DNA of 64,000 nt from Elgaria multicarinata webbii (taxonomy: Eukaryota; Chordata; Lepidosauria; Squamata; Anguidae): assembly GCF_023053635.1 (NCBI RefSeq), contig NC_086185.1, forward strand, positions 6,667,001 through 6,731,000. The letters run 5' to 3'. Positions within the stretch are counted from its first letter, which is position 1. Every line of letters begins with the position of its first letter. The position numbers were made by a program, and so were the translations under genes. This document shows, piece after piece, positions 21,190-39,135 of the stretch. Under the pieces are notes generated by a model. It did no database searches. It was not told where the DNA came from and saw nothing but the letters and a program-made list of their open reading frames with translations.

Positions 21190-24030
21190 GATCCCTGTTA
21201 TAGAAAGGCTAGGACCGAAAACTGTTACACATTTCTCTGAATATGTGTTGCTGGCAGGGCTACTATATATGCCTCAGCAGCACTAATATCTTTGGCCAGC
21301 TCAAAGTTCCTCAACACCAAGTGACTATAGTAATAAAAATACCATTACAGCCTCCTGCTCATTTGCTGCTTTCACTTTGCATCTGCATTACAAAATCAAA
21401 CAGGAATGCAATATTCCTGGGTTGTTTGCATGACATGGGAACCCAGAACTCTGAGGTCATCAGGAAGAAACAACCCAGAGTTTTAACCTAACAAAACACC
21501 ATGCATTGCCATTACATGCGGACCACACCAATGTCTCTCTCACTACTAAAATTTGAAATGTCATATCTAGGGAATGGAAATATCTCAGCTTTTAACAAAA
21601 CCTAGCTTTGTTTCCATATTTACTTCTCTCCTTTTGGGGTCAGTTACCACATGATTTCCCCCTCCCCCTTGCTAGACCATAATCTCTACCAGGAACCCTA
21701 GCTAATGCAACCACCCACCACCCCACGTAGTCTGCTCCATCATCTGCCCAGAATGCTAACTAGCTATTAGTATATAGCTTTTAAAATTCTTTACAGGTTT
21801 AATTGGCTGTGGTTTACTGTGGGTTGGTGCGTGGATAAAATGGGCTGTTATGGAAGATGGGAGTGCTGAGCCATGGCTGGATTGAAGCAATTCCTCAGCT
21901 GGCAGGAAAACATTAGGTTTAAATGGGCTGTTTCCTCCTGATTGGTCCATCAAGTGGCTTTTCTGGCTGTAATCCCTAATCAGGTGTCAACTAGCTTCCT
22001 TTTGTGTTCAAGGGAGCATGGCTAGGACTTTTTCAGTCTATTGATCTTGGTCTCCTCAGAGTTCTGTCAGATGGCTACAAGGTAAGAACAAAGTGACAGA
22101 TCAAGCAGTACAGAAGTCTGAAGGAATCCGGGAAGTTAGTGCTAAAATTGTGTTAGGGAAAACGGATTAGACGTTAAACCATAAACTCCACTGCACCCCG
22201 CCCCAAGACAGGAAGTAGTAGATAAATAAAATGCAGCAACAGTGAGGGGCGGAAAAGAAGGAAATTGGGTAGATCTCTCTTTTACATTCTCATGCAATCT
22301 TTCTCTCTCACATTCAGCCAGTGACTTGTCTAAGGTCAACCAGTGAACTTAATGGTGGATTAACAATGCCTCTCCATGCTAACAAGTCCCATGTTTGCTC
22401 TCTATTCTATGACTGTCAACTGATCTTAATCGATTGGGTATAGTGCTATAAACTGCTGCTCTTTAGTGCATGTGTACACACATGTAATTCAAACATGCAC
22501 ATAGTTATGGATCAACACATCTGCCTACATTTTTGGACTTCCCTTCAGGGCGTGGCTATGGGAGATTGCTATGATGATCGCCTGCACTTCAACATTTACC
22601 AGTGTAGCACAAGTCTGGGTGTCTTGTAGAATTTGCACTATATCTTCCATTTGTGGGCAATCCACACAGATTGAGAACCAACAACCTAATGCAACACACA
22701 CATTGAGAACCAACAACCTAATCAAAATCACCAATTCCATCTTCTGTTTTCAGTTATAAGCACATAAGTCATGAAGTCTTTCTTTCCAAATGATGTAATA
22801 CGCAGGACATGGACTCTGTCAGCAACAGCAAAGACAAACTGCTGCAAAGGGAACCGGTCCATTATGGGTGAAGCTTTATGGGTCTCATTAGCTGAGCAGG
22901 CATTAGGAATACAATTCTTAGAACAATAATAATTATGCCATTATCTCTCACCCTGACAAGCGCCAAAGTGCCAAGGGAGAAAGCTTGGGCTGCATTACAG
23001 CAGCAATCGAAGTGGTAGGAGTGAGTATTGGGAACATTCATTTTATTCACCTAAACAATAAAAAAGCCAAAGGATGTTAGGTAGGAAAGTTTTTAAAATA
23101 ATTCCCAGTGAGGAAAACAGAGGAAAACACTGGAAGAAATATCTGCTAAAGGAGAGTCAGGCTGTGATGGATAATCTGCCTGCCGCTCCCATCTCATGAA
23201 AGTTATGAGCAAACATGATTATAGAGAAAAGCTTTAATTTATATTGCCAATACTGAGAGCCAGTATGGTATAGGGATTAGAGGGACTGACTTCTGTGTGT
23301 TTATGATCCAGAGTGAGGGAGAAAAGTGAGATCTAGACAGTTAACGCTTCTTTTGGAGACAATGGCATACCTGGGTCCCTTTTTTGGGCGGGCAGGAAGA
23401 TGGGATATAAATAAAACAAATAAATCCTATCTGACTTGACAATACCATTACAATATGCCAAGCAGCAGGGGCTGCCTTTATACATGTACATTACCTATAA
23501 GGCTCATTGTTTCGTTTATTAATTTAAAACATTTATACCCCACCTTTCTGCCTCAGGACAGGCCTTCAAGGTGTAGCGGAGAATAACAAAAAATATTAAT
23601 ATACACAAAATATGTTTTGCAAAAGTGATGAAGATGAGGATGACATTGCAAATTGCCTACTGCCTGGTCCTTGGATGTTTTAGATCTGGAAAAAAGATGC
23701 TGATAGCTGTTCAGCTAACAGATCCTGACAGGTACGGGTAGTTTAGGCTTTGAGAGGATTCTCTCTTTTAACATGCATTGATGAGAAGTGAGTCTTGTGA
23801 CACCTTAACAACTAAGACATTTATTCTGGCCTAAGCTTTTGTAGACTATATATCCCACTTGATGACACACATGGAACATAGTTATAACTCATATACGTGT
23901 GTATAATATATATTATTGTATGTGGTTGCGTTGTTATTTTACTACATGGGAGAAGCACCATCATTTTGATTTTGCCTCAGGTTGGTTCAAAGACGGCCCT
24001 GAGGCCCTGTCAAAACAGCCGTTATCAAGT
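21190..24030. other. Intergenic stretch before MOSPD1
   Basis: Contains a MIR-like fragment near 22270-22370, a tRNA-SINE at 23257-23428 (+), an L2-type 3' tail at 23510-23620 (-), and a tetrapod repeat piece at 23788-23878. No exon was recognised elsewhere. Confidence 0.6.
23257..23428 (+). mobile_element. tRNA-derived SINE, degenerate
   Basis: Head AGAGCCAGTATGGTATAGGG and tail GATGGGATATAAATAAAACA, as in the 4984 copy. Confidence 0.6.
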
Positions 24031-24501
24031 GGCCGATTTTCCCCATTTGACCGGCCTGCTGAGGGAAGCGCGCATGCGCGTCCTCAGCACCACCGTTCCC
24101 CCCGCCTCCTCCTCCTCCGCTACCGCCATGCACCATCGCAGTAACAGACAAGGGTGCTTGTCTCCCGCTTACTGCGCACGCGCGGGAAAAGATGGTCCGA
24201 GAGAGGGCGGGGGGGAATTCCCAACACGAGAGCGATGACGTCAAGAATAGGCGACGCGCGTGCGCCCTGCTCCCTGTGGTCTCTTTCCGCTACCGCCCGC
24301 TTCGCCAGGAGTCCTCCCTATTCCCGGCAGCCACCGCGACTAAGTGACGCAAAGGGGGCGGGGGGATCGGGGAGACGCGAGCCGGCCTGCTGAGGAGGAG
24401 GAGGCAGCGGAGGGGAAGGTGCGCGAGAGCGGGAGAGAGAGAGGCGGCGCTTCCTCTGCTGCTGACAAAAGAGCCAGGAGACGGCGGGCCTGGCCGGAGG
24501 G
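24030..24501 (+). promoter_or_regulatory. MOSPD1: CpG-island promoter and probable non-coding exon 1 of MOSPD1
   Basis: A CG-dense block ends in a good donor (G|GTGAGT, intron from 24502), which fits a non-coding first exon spliced to the ATG exon at 30607. Palindromic sites visible are an NRF1-type GCGCATGCGC at 24070-24079, a GGGAATTCCC at 24213-24222, and a full CRE TGACGTCA at 24236-24243. More NRF1-like cores lie near 24173 and 24258. The transcription start is inferred, not seen. Confidence 0.65.
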
Positions 24502-27500
24502 GTGAGTGGGGGCACGAAGGGGCCGCTGCCTTGTAGGTGAAGGGGCCGCTCGGCCCTCCGTGGGGTGAAGGGGATGGGACGTCCCTTTCTCCCCCAACCC
24601 CCCACCAAAACACCCACCCCCTCGTTACCTGTGAGGTAAAAGCAGAGAGTTAAATCCCCTCAGAAATAAAAAGGGGCCGAATTCGAGGAAGGGTCGGCTG
24701 AGGCGACTCTGTGGTTGTTTCAGACGGGGGGGGCAAAGCTATTCGTGGGGAGTCTCTCAGGTTGTGTGCATGTGTTTACACGTGTCAGTTCATTGGGTCT
24801 GTGTATGGGGAGGGGGTCCCCAACATGGATGTCTCTGAGGAGGTCAAGTTGCCAAATGGCTGGAGAGGGAGGGGCAGAATTGTAGCTTATTGTCATATAG
24901 GGCTTTTTGCCTCCCCCCTCCCCTTTTTGGCATTTATTGGAGGAGGAGAAAAGGGGAGTTTGTTTATTTATTTTTTTATTTATTAACAGCCCTTATGTAA
25001 AACGTTTGCTGATAAATTGTTTGCTAATACGTCGTTGATGGCCATGGAGCTCCGTAGGGCTGAGAGGCTGGATATGGGGGGGGGGAATTTAGGCCTTGGG
25101 GGTTCTTATTTAAAGAGGGATTTATATAGAGTTGCTTGAGTAGCAAGTTCCCACCTTATGCTGGAGTTCTCAGAGTTGCATAAGGGATGACCCTTAACAA
25201 GTGCAAGATGTCTGGCCCGCCAGTTTAAAAATAAAGTCAGCACCAGCTACAGCAGCGGCTCTGGGACCTCTGTGAGAGGGGGGCTGGTGGCATCAGAGCC
25301 TATAAAATTTGGTTTCATAGGTCTGGATCTGAAGGTTGAGTTTGGGTGAGTCGTTTCTTCCCCTTTACTCCTTGGCTGCTGTTTTGACAGATCTGGACAA
25401 TATCCTCGGCTGCTGTAAACACCATCACGTGACTTGGCTGCATTTTTGTCAGGGGTGCTAGGCTGGAGAGGACCAGCCGTTAATGACACCTCCCTTTCCT
25501 TAGGGTATGAAGTTTGTCTCCCGTTCATTTCTTGGAAACCTTATCCCTGAAATCCATCAGCAGGGGTGTGTGTGCGTGCGCTCAGTTAGTTAGTTCCCTG
25601 AAAATCCGAGAACATGGCTAATTAACAAATGAGGAAGTAGCGACTGAGAGGATGGTGGTGGTAGAAGAAAAGAATCCAGGTTGATGCTCAGATTCCTGTA
25701 AACCATATGGTTTCCAAGAACAATAGAGTGATTCACAGTTGTGGCATCAGGATCAGTCCTGCACAACTTCCTGGCATGTGTTCTCCAGCATAAATATTTT
25801 TACACATATAATTTTAAAGATTAATTGGCATGAATATGCCTGGTGAATAATTGGTGTGTTCCCATAGTAGTGTCTCTGAAAGTTACTTAGTTAGATAATA
25901 TGAAATTAATTTCCTCCTCATCTCAAATCCCTATATGTATGTATTTGTATCTTTTGTTCTTTACACTGAAGTCAAAGACTAGCTTTGAGACTTTCCCCTT
26001 TCTGAATGCTGAAGGAGTTTCTGTTAGGGGCAGATGGTGAACTAGCATGTGCTCCTGATATTATTATTATTATTAGCTTTACTTTCTCCATGTTGAAGGC
26101 CAAACGCAAAGTCTTTTTTCTATGCATCATAATAAGCCCTACTGAATAAACCTGATAATTTCTGCTGGTCATGGGGTGGGCATCCCTTGTGGTCAGCACA
26201 GAATGGGGGTGTTGGGTGGACCCTATACCTTTAGGAAAGTGGCCTGCAGAGAGCCACACAGAGAGGATGAGCTGGTGCTATAAGGGACACTGCTCCTGCT
26301 GCCCTGCATCTTCTTTCAGGATCTCCTTCACCCTAGTTGCTGATCAGTAAAGTCTTTGACATTACCTCATGTTTTGTTTCTTTGTCGCTGTTTTGTTCCT
26401 TCTCTTGCCCTATTCTGGCCTCAGGATGGGACTCTGAAGAATGGGCAGGGAGTTTGATAGGAAGGGCTACTGCCCTTGCGTCTCCCTCTGTTTTCTTGGA
26501 CTATGATGAGCAGGCTTCTCAGTGTGCACAAGAGGGATGGGTGCTGCCACAAGGGTGAATGAAATAGTCAGTTGGATAGGATGATAAAGATCAGGGCAAT
26601 GCAGGGGCCAGTTGTGATGCTGCCCACCAGGATTGGCCTGTCAGGCAGCATAGAGGAGAGGAATCGTCACATGGCGTGCCAGGGGCAGTGGGTGAGCTAG
26701 AAGGGCTGGTTTGCCCATGCAGGTGGCAGGTTATTGGTCCATGCAACATTCCCAATTTGCTCAGGTGTGCCTATATATGGGTGGTGGTTCATCTTTCCTA
26801 TAGTGGGGTTTTACCCTGAATTTGAACCATGGACCTCCAGCATATAAAGCATAAGCTTTCCCACCATGTAGCGCTCCTCTGTTCCTGACGTTATGACTGT
26901 ATTTTAAGGCTGAGGGTGGAGGGAAAGCTTATGGTTCCTGTCTGAGGCTGAGTGGTTAGGGAGCTTTTCTTTGGCGTTTGCAATGTGGTTCAATTCCTGG
27001 GAGCTCCCTCTCTTTTGCACCTTATGAGTAGTGTGGTTTTTTTTCCTGTTCATGCAAACTGAGATGTACCTTTCCCCCGACGAAGCTCAAATTCTCCTCT
27101 TCTGCTTCCTAGCCCCCTGTCCTATTCAGTGAGCCAGTGGAGGCTGCTGCTGTCATTGTGTGCCTGTGGCTACCATTTTTGTGAGCCCTGCCTACCCCCA
27201 CTCATGGCTGCTTGTCCAAAGAGTATTTCCTTTTCTGGGTGGGACTTAGAACCCTTGTGTGCATTCCCTGTAGTCATCATGCCACGGGAGCAATGTGGGT
27301 GTTGTGTGGGCTCTCCTTCCAACCTTTTGTGTGTTGTGCTCATAAAAGTGGTTGTCAGGTGCATAAGAAGGCTCAAATACCCACCTATAGGAACCAGTAG
27401 CAGTGAGGTTGCTGCTGGCTGTGCCATTGGAACTGATGGCGTCGAAGCACTATGGCCTCATTTCAATGTTGCGTGTGGGGAATAGGGGTGATGCAGGGGG

Positions 27501-28927
27501 CATGGCTCTTCGTTGTGAGTTCATCAGCTCCTTCTGTGTGTAGGTAGCTTGTGGACATTGCCTCTGGCATAGGCCCTGACTGGTAGGCATTGGCAGTTTC
27601 CTAGGACACTGTGGGCATATCTGTTGTTATTGCACCATTTTTGTATTCTCTGGTTGTGTGTATTCCCCCCCCCCTTCCTGGTCTGAGCATGTATTGTATA
27701 TGGCAGCCATCGTGCTATAGGAGTAGTATATCTCTGGTATTAGCACAATATGGAATATATGTTTGCCGTGTAAATTTGGCTTCTCTGAAATGTTGAATGA
27801 GAAAATCACAGGTTACTGGTATCCTAGACAATGTTACTTTTACAAACTGATTCATTGCACTCAAATTATTAGTTTTTCCTGGAATTCTTCATTTATGCAA
27901 TTCCAGAAACTGTTTTTTTTAATCTTGTGTTTTCTTGGGCTGGCATAGTTCCAGGGTAGACTCAGTGATATTCCTTGTGTATTTGAATGAGGCAGTGAAT
28001 ATAAATTACCAATAGCACATGAAGGCTTGAGTCCTAATAATTAGACATGCTGTGCAAAGTAATTGTAGATCTTATTCATCTATTTTGAGACAAAAAGTGC
28101 CCAAAATCTAGAGATGTACGCAAGCAGATGGACCACCTCCAGAATTCTAACTTGGCTGATAATGTAGTTCAGAAATAACTAATCCACAGTACACATGAAC
28201 AACATCGTCCGTTTAACTTTTAGGGACACTTGATGCATTACAAAATACCCACTCAAATACTTGCCTGTAGAACATACCATGTAACCCAAGGATAGATCAA
28301 TATTTATTTATTTATTTTATTACATTTATATACCGCCCCATAGCCGAAACTCTCTGACAGTTGAATCATTTTTATTTTTGTTTTGTTCTGTTTTTTAAAC
28401 CTGTACATGGGGTGAAAATCTCAAGGGTGCTCATGGCACATAACAGTCTACCTTTGGGTTTGCATGTTAATTCCTACACTGAAGTTCCTCTCCTGTAGGA
28501 ATTTTGTAAGTTTGTGGAGCGAGCGCCCATAGGGTTTGCTGGTTTCATCTTTGAAATTAGCCAATAGCATTGATGAGCATCATAAACCTCATCACATGCT
28601 CTTGAAGCTCCTTCATATAACTGATCAGTTCTTGTGAAAATCTTGAAAAATCCAATTTCCAACTAAAATACTAAGCTTCAAGCTTTTTTTACCTCCGTGC
28701 TTGTTATAAGTCGATGAAAGCCTCGAGTGCTAAATACATCCCATCATTGTTCTATCAGAAATTGATTTTAGGGTCTTGTTCTATCAGCAAGCATTGTCTC
28801 ATAGGCACGCCTTCGCTTTGAGTTGGATTGAGATTTCAGAACTAAATTGGAAACCTAGAAGGGCTAAAAAAAAAGAGGCCACACTTGGGACAATTGTTAC
28901 TTTGGTATCAAAAAGGTTCATCATGCA

Positions 28928-29045
28928 TCAGATGAAATGGAGTATAGTCCACGAAAGCTTATCCCAGAATAAATATGTCAGTCTTTAAGGTGCCGCAAAA
29001 GTCTTTGTTTTTGCTGCAACAGATTAAGACAGTGACCCCTTTGGA
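28928..29045 (+). mobile_element. Tetrapod interspersed repeat, class unsure
   Basis: Text such as CACGAAAGCTTATCCCAGAA and AGTCTTTAAGGTGCCGCAAA is recognised from many reptile genomes. An inverted piece lies at 23788-23878. Confidence 0.5.
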
Positions 29046-29714
29046 ATATGATTATCAAATTAGAACATCTATTGGACTTAGACAAATGTGACTGGGAAAA
29101 AATGTCCCCCTCACTTTTCATTAGACGGTGTTGACAAGTCTTTTATTCATCCCACTTAATGTTTTATATGCCGTCTTTTGCAGACTGAAACAGCGCTATG
29201 ATAAGACCTGAAATTAAAATTGCTGCAATTAGGAAGTCTCTTGTTTTCAGTTGCTTTTTAATTTGATAGTGCTCATTCAAAATACAGACTGGTTCATTTA
29301 TATCTTGAAGCACCTACTGCTACAGAGGACCTTCAGCTGTACTGTCCCCTTGACAGGTGTACTGTGTGCTATGGACTTAATTAGCATTACTCTGACACCT
29401 TGGCTCAAGAATCCATTTTGGTTCAGGAAGGCACAACCTGAAAAGCTGTCAAGAAAATTGTTAAGGCTCTGAACCCACTTCAGAAGCACAGGAGCACTAG
29501 AATACACTTGCTTCCTCTGAATCTGAAACTGAATCTACTTGCTTCCTCCTTACTTAGATTAAAGAGGGTTGTTCACTGATTGCCATGCTATTATCCAGCC
29601 AACTAACACAGGAGGAGTACCTTTGAATTGACCAATCCAAAGCCCTGGCAGGAAAAATGGCCCAATCCTCAAGCTGATAAGGAGAAGCCTATCCAGGCCC
29701 CTTAAAATCAAGGG

Positions 29715-30059
29715 AGTGAAGTGAGGGAAAGGGGCGGATCGTGTCACTATCCGTACTCACATGTACTACAGAGGTAAGTGAGATATTATAAAAACTTTTT
29801 CATATACTGATAAGTTACACTAGTTCCCAGAATTCAAGTATACTTCCACTGTGTTTGAGTGTTTTCTAAATGGTCTTTGAGTACTTGTCAGTGCTTTTTT
29901 AATGACATAATATACAGCTTTACAGTGGAAGTATACTTGAATTCTGGGAACTAGTGTAACTTATCAGTATATTAAAAAGTTTTTATAATACCTCACTTAC
30001 CTCTGTAGTACATGTGAGTACAGATAGTGACACGATCCGCCCCTTTCCCACACTTCACT
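29715..30059. repeat. Inverted repeat with 138-bp arms, 69-bp loop
   Basis: The left arm, 29715-29852, and right arm, 29922-30059, are reverse complements with four mismatches by eye (about 97%). Each arm includes GGGGCGGATCGTGTCACTAT near its outer end and TTCCCAGAATTCAAGTATAC near the loop. No terminal duplication was found. Confidence 0.92.
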
Positions 30060-30090
30060 GCCAATCCTGAAACATCCCCATCTTCTAGAC

Positions 30091-30216
30091 CAGCCTTCCT
30101 CAACCTGGGGCGCTCCAGATGTGTTGGACTACAACTCCCAGAATGCCCCAGCTGGCTGGGGCATTCTGGGAGATGCAGTCCAACACATCTGGAGCGCCCC
30201 AGGTTGAGGAAGGCTG
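30091..30216. mobile_element. 126-bp hairpin hAT MITE with 8-bp TSD
   Basis: The element starts CAGCCTTCCTCAACCTGGGG and folds back on itself almost perfectly (two mismatches by eye in 61-bp arms). It is flanked by identical 8-bp repeats TTCTAGAC at 30083-30090 and 30217-30224, the hAT hallmark. Degraded relatives are at 14570, 33474, 42690, 45573, 55921, 59035 and 59190. Confidence 0.92.
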
Positions 30217-30606
30217 TTCTAGACAGTTCAGCAAGGCCACACACTATCTGAGTACCCTTGATGGCACCTTTTGTTCTGAATATTGTACTTTGCTACTCGG
30301 TTAAATGTAAATTAATCAAGAGGCAAAGAAACTCCCTGGGTTAGTCATGGCACATGTATACACGCAAGTTGCATATCCATGTGAATGAGAATGCACGACA
30401 ACGCTACAGATGGTGGTCATCAGGACTGTACACTTGTGGAAGTTCCTCCCCCAAAAGAAGTGTGTCAGACCCATGTCAGAGTAGAACAGAATTGTGCTAG
30501 TTGAAAGGCTTGGTGCGCCTTTTTGCTTACTAACATACAGTTCACCTGGTTGCAAACATAGGAAAACAAAAGTAGTTATGTTTGCTGTTTTCCTTTCCAT
30601 CTACAG

Positions 30607-35493
<4,887 letters not shown>

Positions 35494-37610
35494 GTGATAA
35501 TTTAATTGGATGTCAAGATTCTTCTTTTTTAAAAACTGTGTTATAAATTCACATCATGAATGTGGACTGCCTTTGACTCCCATTTGGCTCATTAAGAGGC
35601 TACAGAAAAATAATTCAATGATTTACCTTTTTTTAAACTATGTTTTAACTATGTTTAACTGAAAAGACTCAAGCACTCAGAGGTGCTTCTGTTAACAGAC
35701 AGCTATAAATTGTTCAGTAAGGATATCTGTGAAATGAATCTGGAGAAACTTTTATATCTACGCCTACTGTACAAAAAAATATTAAAGTAATATTCTGTTG
35801 TTTTTAAATTCATGTTCACATCTGTGTTTGATCACCAAAAGAGCCGGCAGTCCCGTCTGCAATGTTCATTTGTCTACTCCATGCCTGTAAGTATTGCAGT
35901 TAGTGCTAAACGACTTTATGTACAGATATATACCAGGATGGCCGAACATCATACAGAACTGAACATCTGGCAGCGAAAGCTTTAAAGAAACGAAAAAGGC
36001 AGTATCGTGTTTACATAGGGAACTAGTCCATTCATACATCCTTCACCAACGTGGGACACAGGGCTTTTACTCATCTGCAGTACCTGTTTATGTCAAATAT
36101 AATTGCCTCAATAACTGCACATTGATGCTTACCTTGAAAACATCCAGCAAGGAAGAGCTGGCTATAAATCCACTCAATGGAGGGTGGGTTGGGGGGGTGG
36201 GATGGAGACTTAACATTCCCTTGATTGGTACTGTCTACCTGATTATGTATACATTGTATAGCAACAAAAACAAAGCCTCTATCAACGTGTGTAATTAAAA
36301 TATGTGCTTGATGTCCTTTTGCAAAAAACTGCTGTTAAGGATTTATTTCTACACTTTGTGTACTTTTCGCTTGCATTACTCACCCACGGGAAAGAGCTAT
36401 TGCCCCCTTGGCATTCTCTGGTAGATCTCCTTTGTCTACTTTGAAAGAGACAGTACGCTGTTTCCTTCCCTGGACCTGGTTACTACTGTGTTTTGGCTCT
36501 TTCATTCTCATTCACCATGTTTTTGAAAGGTCTAATGCACTTTGATCTGTGTAAGGAATGTTTTAGAAAATTAAACCTTTGCCCCCACACTGAGTATCAT
36601 GGTTCACCTCTGTGTATGCCTGGGGAACAGAAAAATAGCCAGCTACTTCACTCAAGTTGACATGATGGTGAAGGATACAAGGCAATGGTGCCAAAATATT
36701 TACACAGGGTGGCAAAAGGGAAGATTGAAATAATGGGCAGAGTACGTGGTAGAACATTTAGAAGGAGAATTCAGAAAATTATTTTGCCAAGTGGTAACTT
36801 ACCAAAGTAATGCTTACGTTTGATAAAACTGCACCATTTACAATAAAACTGATGGCTATCACACCAAGCAGTTACAGGCACATAGCAATAACACTGCTTT
36901 GTAAATGGTTGTATTTGCCCAGAGTATAAATGCTACCTTGGTAAGTGGATAGCATGAGGTAGCAGTAATATAAGGACAAATGGTTTTAAATGCTCGTACA
37001 GTCAAGCCTAACTTTCTAAGAGCCAGATCTGCCCTTTGAGATATGATTAGAAGAACAATGTTTTGTTTGACCAGCCATAAACATGCTGGCTGGCTTTTAT
37101 GAGCAAGAAGCAGGTAGTGAAATAACGTCACATGCTCCAGCCCAGACAGATATGCCACACAAAGTTCTTGTAAACAAGTTGCCCAATAGATCTTGTTTAT
37201 TGAGTTACGAAATAACATGTAGCACATCTGTTTCGTCCCAGGATGTTCTGTTTACTGGGGGGCGGGGGAGTGGGAGGTCAGGCTTTTACTCAATATTTTA
37301 TTTATTTAAGGATTTTTATGCCGCCATTCAGCCAAAAAAGGCTCTCACGGCGGCTTACAAAAGTATTTCTTGACAGTCCCTGCCCACAGGCTTACAATCT
37401 AAAAGACATGACACAAAAGGAAAGGGGATTGGGAGGGAGGAGGAGGAGGAGGGGGAAAAGGAAAGCAAATTCAGGCACTACAATCTGGAGCTGGACCCAG
37501 GCACGGTGGAGAGGTGCCTGGCTGCTGCTTCCTCCCTCACTGGTGGCCTCAATAGGAGGTTGTCTGCAACTGTTTTAACTATGCTGAACTGTTGTCTCTA
37601 ATAAACTTGA
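35494..37610 (+). other. MOSPD1: MOSPD1 3' UTR and flank
   Basis: AT-rich and without reading frames. Possible poly(A) signals are ATTAAA at 35781, AATAAA at 36842 and AATAAA at 37600. Which is used cannot be told from sequence. An L2-type 3' tail lies at 37280-37400 on the minus strand, so 36842 is the more natural end. Confidence 0.45.
37280..37400 (-). mobile_element. L2-type LINE 3' tail
   Basis: TTTATGCCGCCATTCAGCCA and CACGGCGGCTTACAAAAGTA; followed by a GGA-rich run. Confidence 0.6.
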
Positions 37611-38334
37611 CACACAGATTTTTCTCATTTTCACCTCCTTCAGAAGCTATTTTTCTTACTGTTTTTGTGACGGTTGGGACAACATTTGCATTGCAGCAGG
37701 TGAACTCATCTGTGGTGGGTGGTAATTCCTTTGCACACAGATAATTTGCATCTGGATGTGTTATTCCTTTACTACATCCTATACCTATACGCTGGTGAAT
37801 ATAGGGATCTTGACCAGGCATTCCCTAAAAAGTTGGTGATTTTTATTTGATTTTAAAAAATCGTCCTCTTAGATCATTTTGAATTTCTCCCTTGATGCCC
37901 ATCTTTGGCAATGGAAGTAAAGATTGCTTGTATCCTCTACTTTTAGATTCTTAAGCGTTAGTGCTTGTAGAAGTTATTAGAGCTCAGTGTTGTTAATTGT
38001 GGAAAGCTAGGTTAAAGTAGGTAGCATTTTGGAAATAAATAATAGTAAACATGATGTCTGATGCATGACATTCCTATCCACTTACCTTCTTGAAAAACGA
38101 GTGGTGTTGATGCATTGTTGATTATCATATCACACCCAAAAGACTTCTAATATGATAAGGCAGACTAGTATTACTCAGTTAACACTGCAATTCTATGCAT
38201 ATGGACTTGGGTGTAAGCTCCATTGAACTAAATGGTGTTTATTTGAAATAGCACTCACTCCTGAGTAAACATGCATAGAATTGGGCTGGGCAGTATCAGA
38301 TTAACCTCCACTCCCATCCGGCAGCCCGCAGTCT

Positions 38335-38695
38335 CCTTAAAGAGTTTATAGACAGATAAAAGGAATGACTTCACACAGCTTACAAACTGGTATTCATTAC
38401 CACAAGATGCAGTGATAGTTGCCAACTTCGATAGATTTTCAGGGAGATTAGCCTTATCCTTCATGAATTTATCTATCAGTGGCCACTAGCTGCTATATTA
38501 CTTCTAGTTGTCAGAGGTAGTAAACCTCTGAATACCGATTGCTGGTGAGCAAAAGCAAGAGGATTGAGCTACTGAGCTCATGTCCTGCTGTGGGATTCCC
38601 ACTGGGGTACCTGGGTGGACATTATTCAAACAGAATGCTTCACAAGATGCGCCTTTGGTCTGATCCAGCCTGGCTTTTCCTGTGAGATCTGCAGA
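38335..38695 (+). mobile_element. CR1-type LINE 3' end
   Basis: Contains TACCACAAGATGCAGTGATA and TCAGAGGTAGTAAACCTCTG, then TTTGGTCTGATCCAGCCTGG, the common CR1-type 3' UTR also seen at 41255-41905. Confidence 0.7.
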
Positions 38696-39059
38696 AGTAC
38701 AAATCTGGGTTTAGACCAGCACTAACAGAAGAGTGGAGAACTTGCAGCCCTCCAAATGCTGTTTTGACTTCGGTGGTCAAGGATTATGGGAGTTCTAATC
38801 CAACATTTGATGGGCCACTGATTCCACATTCCTTCTCTAACCATTATGACATCCTGGCTGTATACCTGAGGGAGCATCTCCCAGGTGGTTCAGCTTGACA
38901 GCGGAAGATTGTGTGCAGAAGTGCCAAGGCTGCCTCTGATCTCCCTAGGGCATCCTGCTTTTCTCATTCTCTTCCTATGCCAACTACCTTCTAAGTCTTA
39001 AGGAAATTAACTGGCACTTCTTTCCCTATTCCTTTATATTAACCTGGAAAAATGCAGAT

Positions 39060-39135
39060 CAATTTTTTGTTGTTTATTCGTTCAGTCGCTTCCGACTCTT
39101 CATGATTTCATGGACCAGCCCACGCCAGAGCTTGA
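39060..39135 (-). mobile_element. RTE-BovB 3' end, short
   Basis: The minus strand ends GAAGAGTCGGAAGCGACTGA and ACGAATAAACAAC, as at 17148. It is truncated after about 75 bp. Confidence 0.75.

Larger units (their letters stand above)
24502..30606 (+). other. MOSPD1: MOSPD1 intron 1
   Basis: About 6.1 kb. It carries a SINE remnant (26783-26885), an L2 tail (28302-28370, -), a tetrapod repeat (28928-29045) and the two inverted-repeat structures at 29715 and 30091. Nothing else was recognised in 24600-26780 or 26900-28300. Confidence 0.6.

Noticed and set aside
24290-24620. Overlapping minus-strand frames of 85-107 codons
   Set aside because: Same GC-rich artefact in the MOSPD1 promoter; proline- and serine-rich with no domain.
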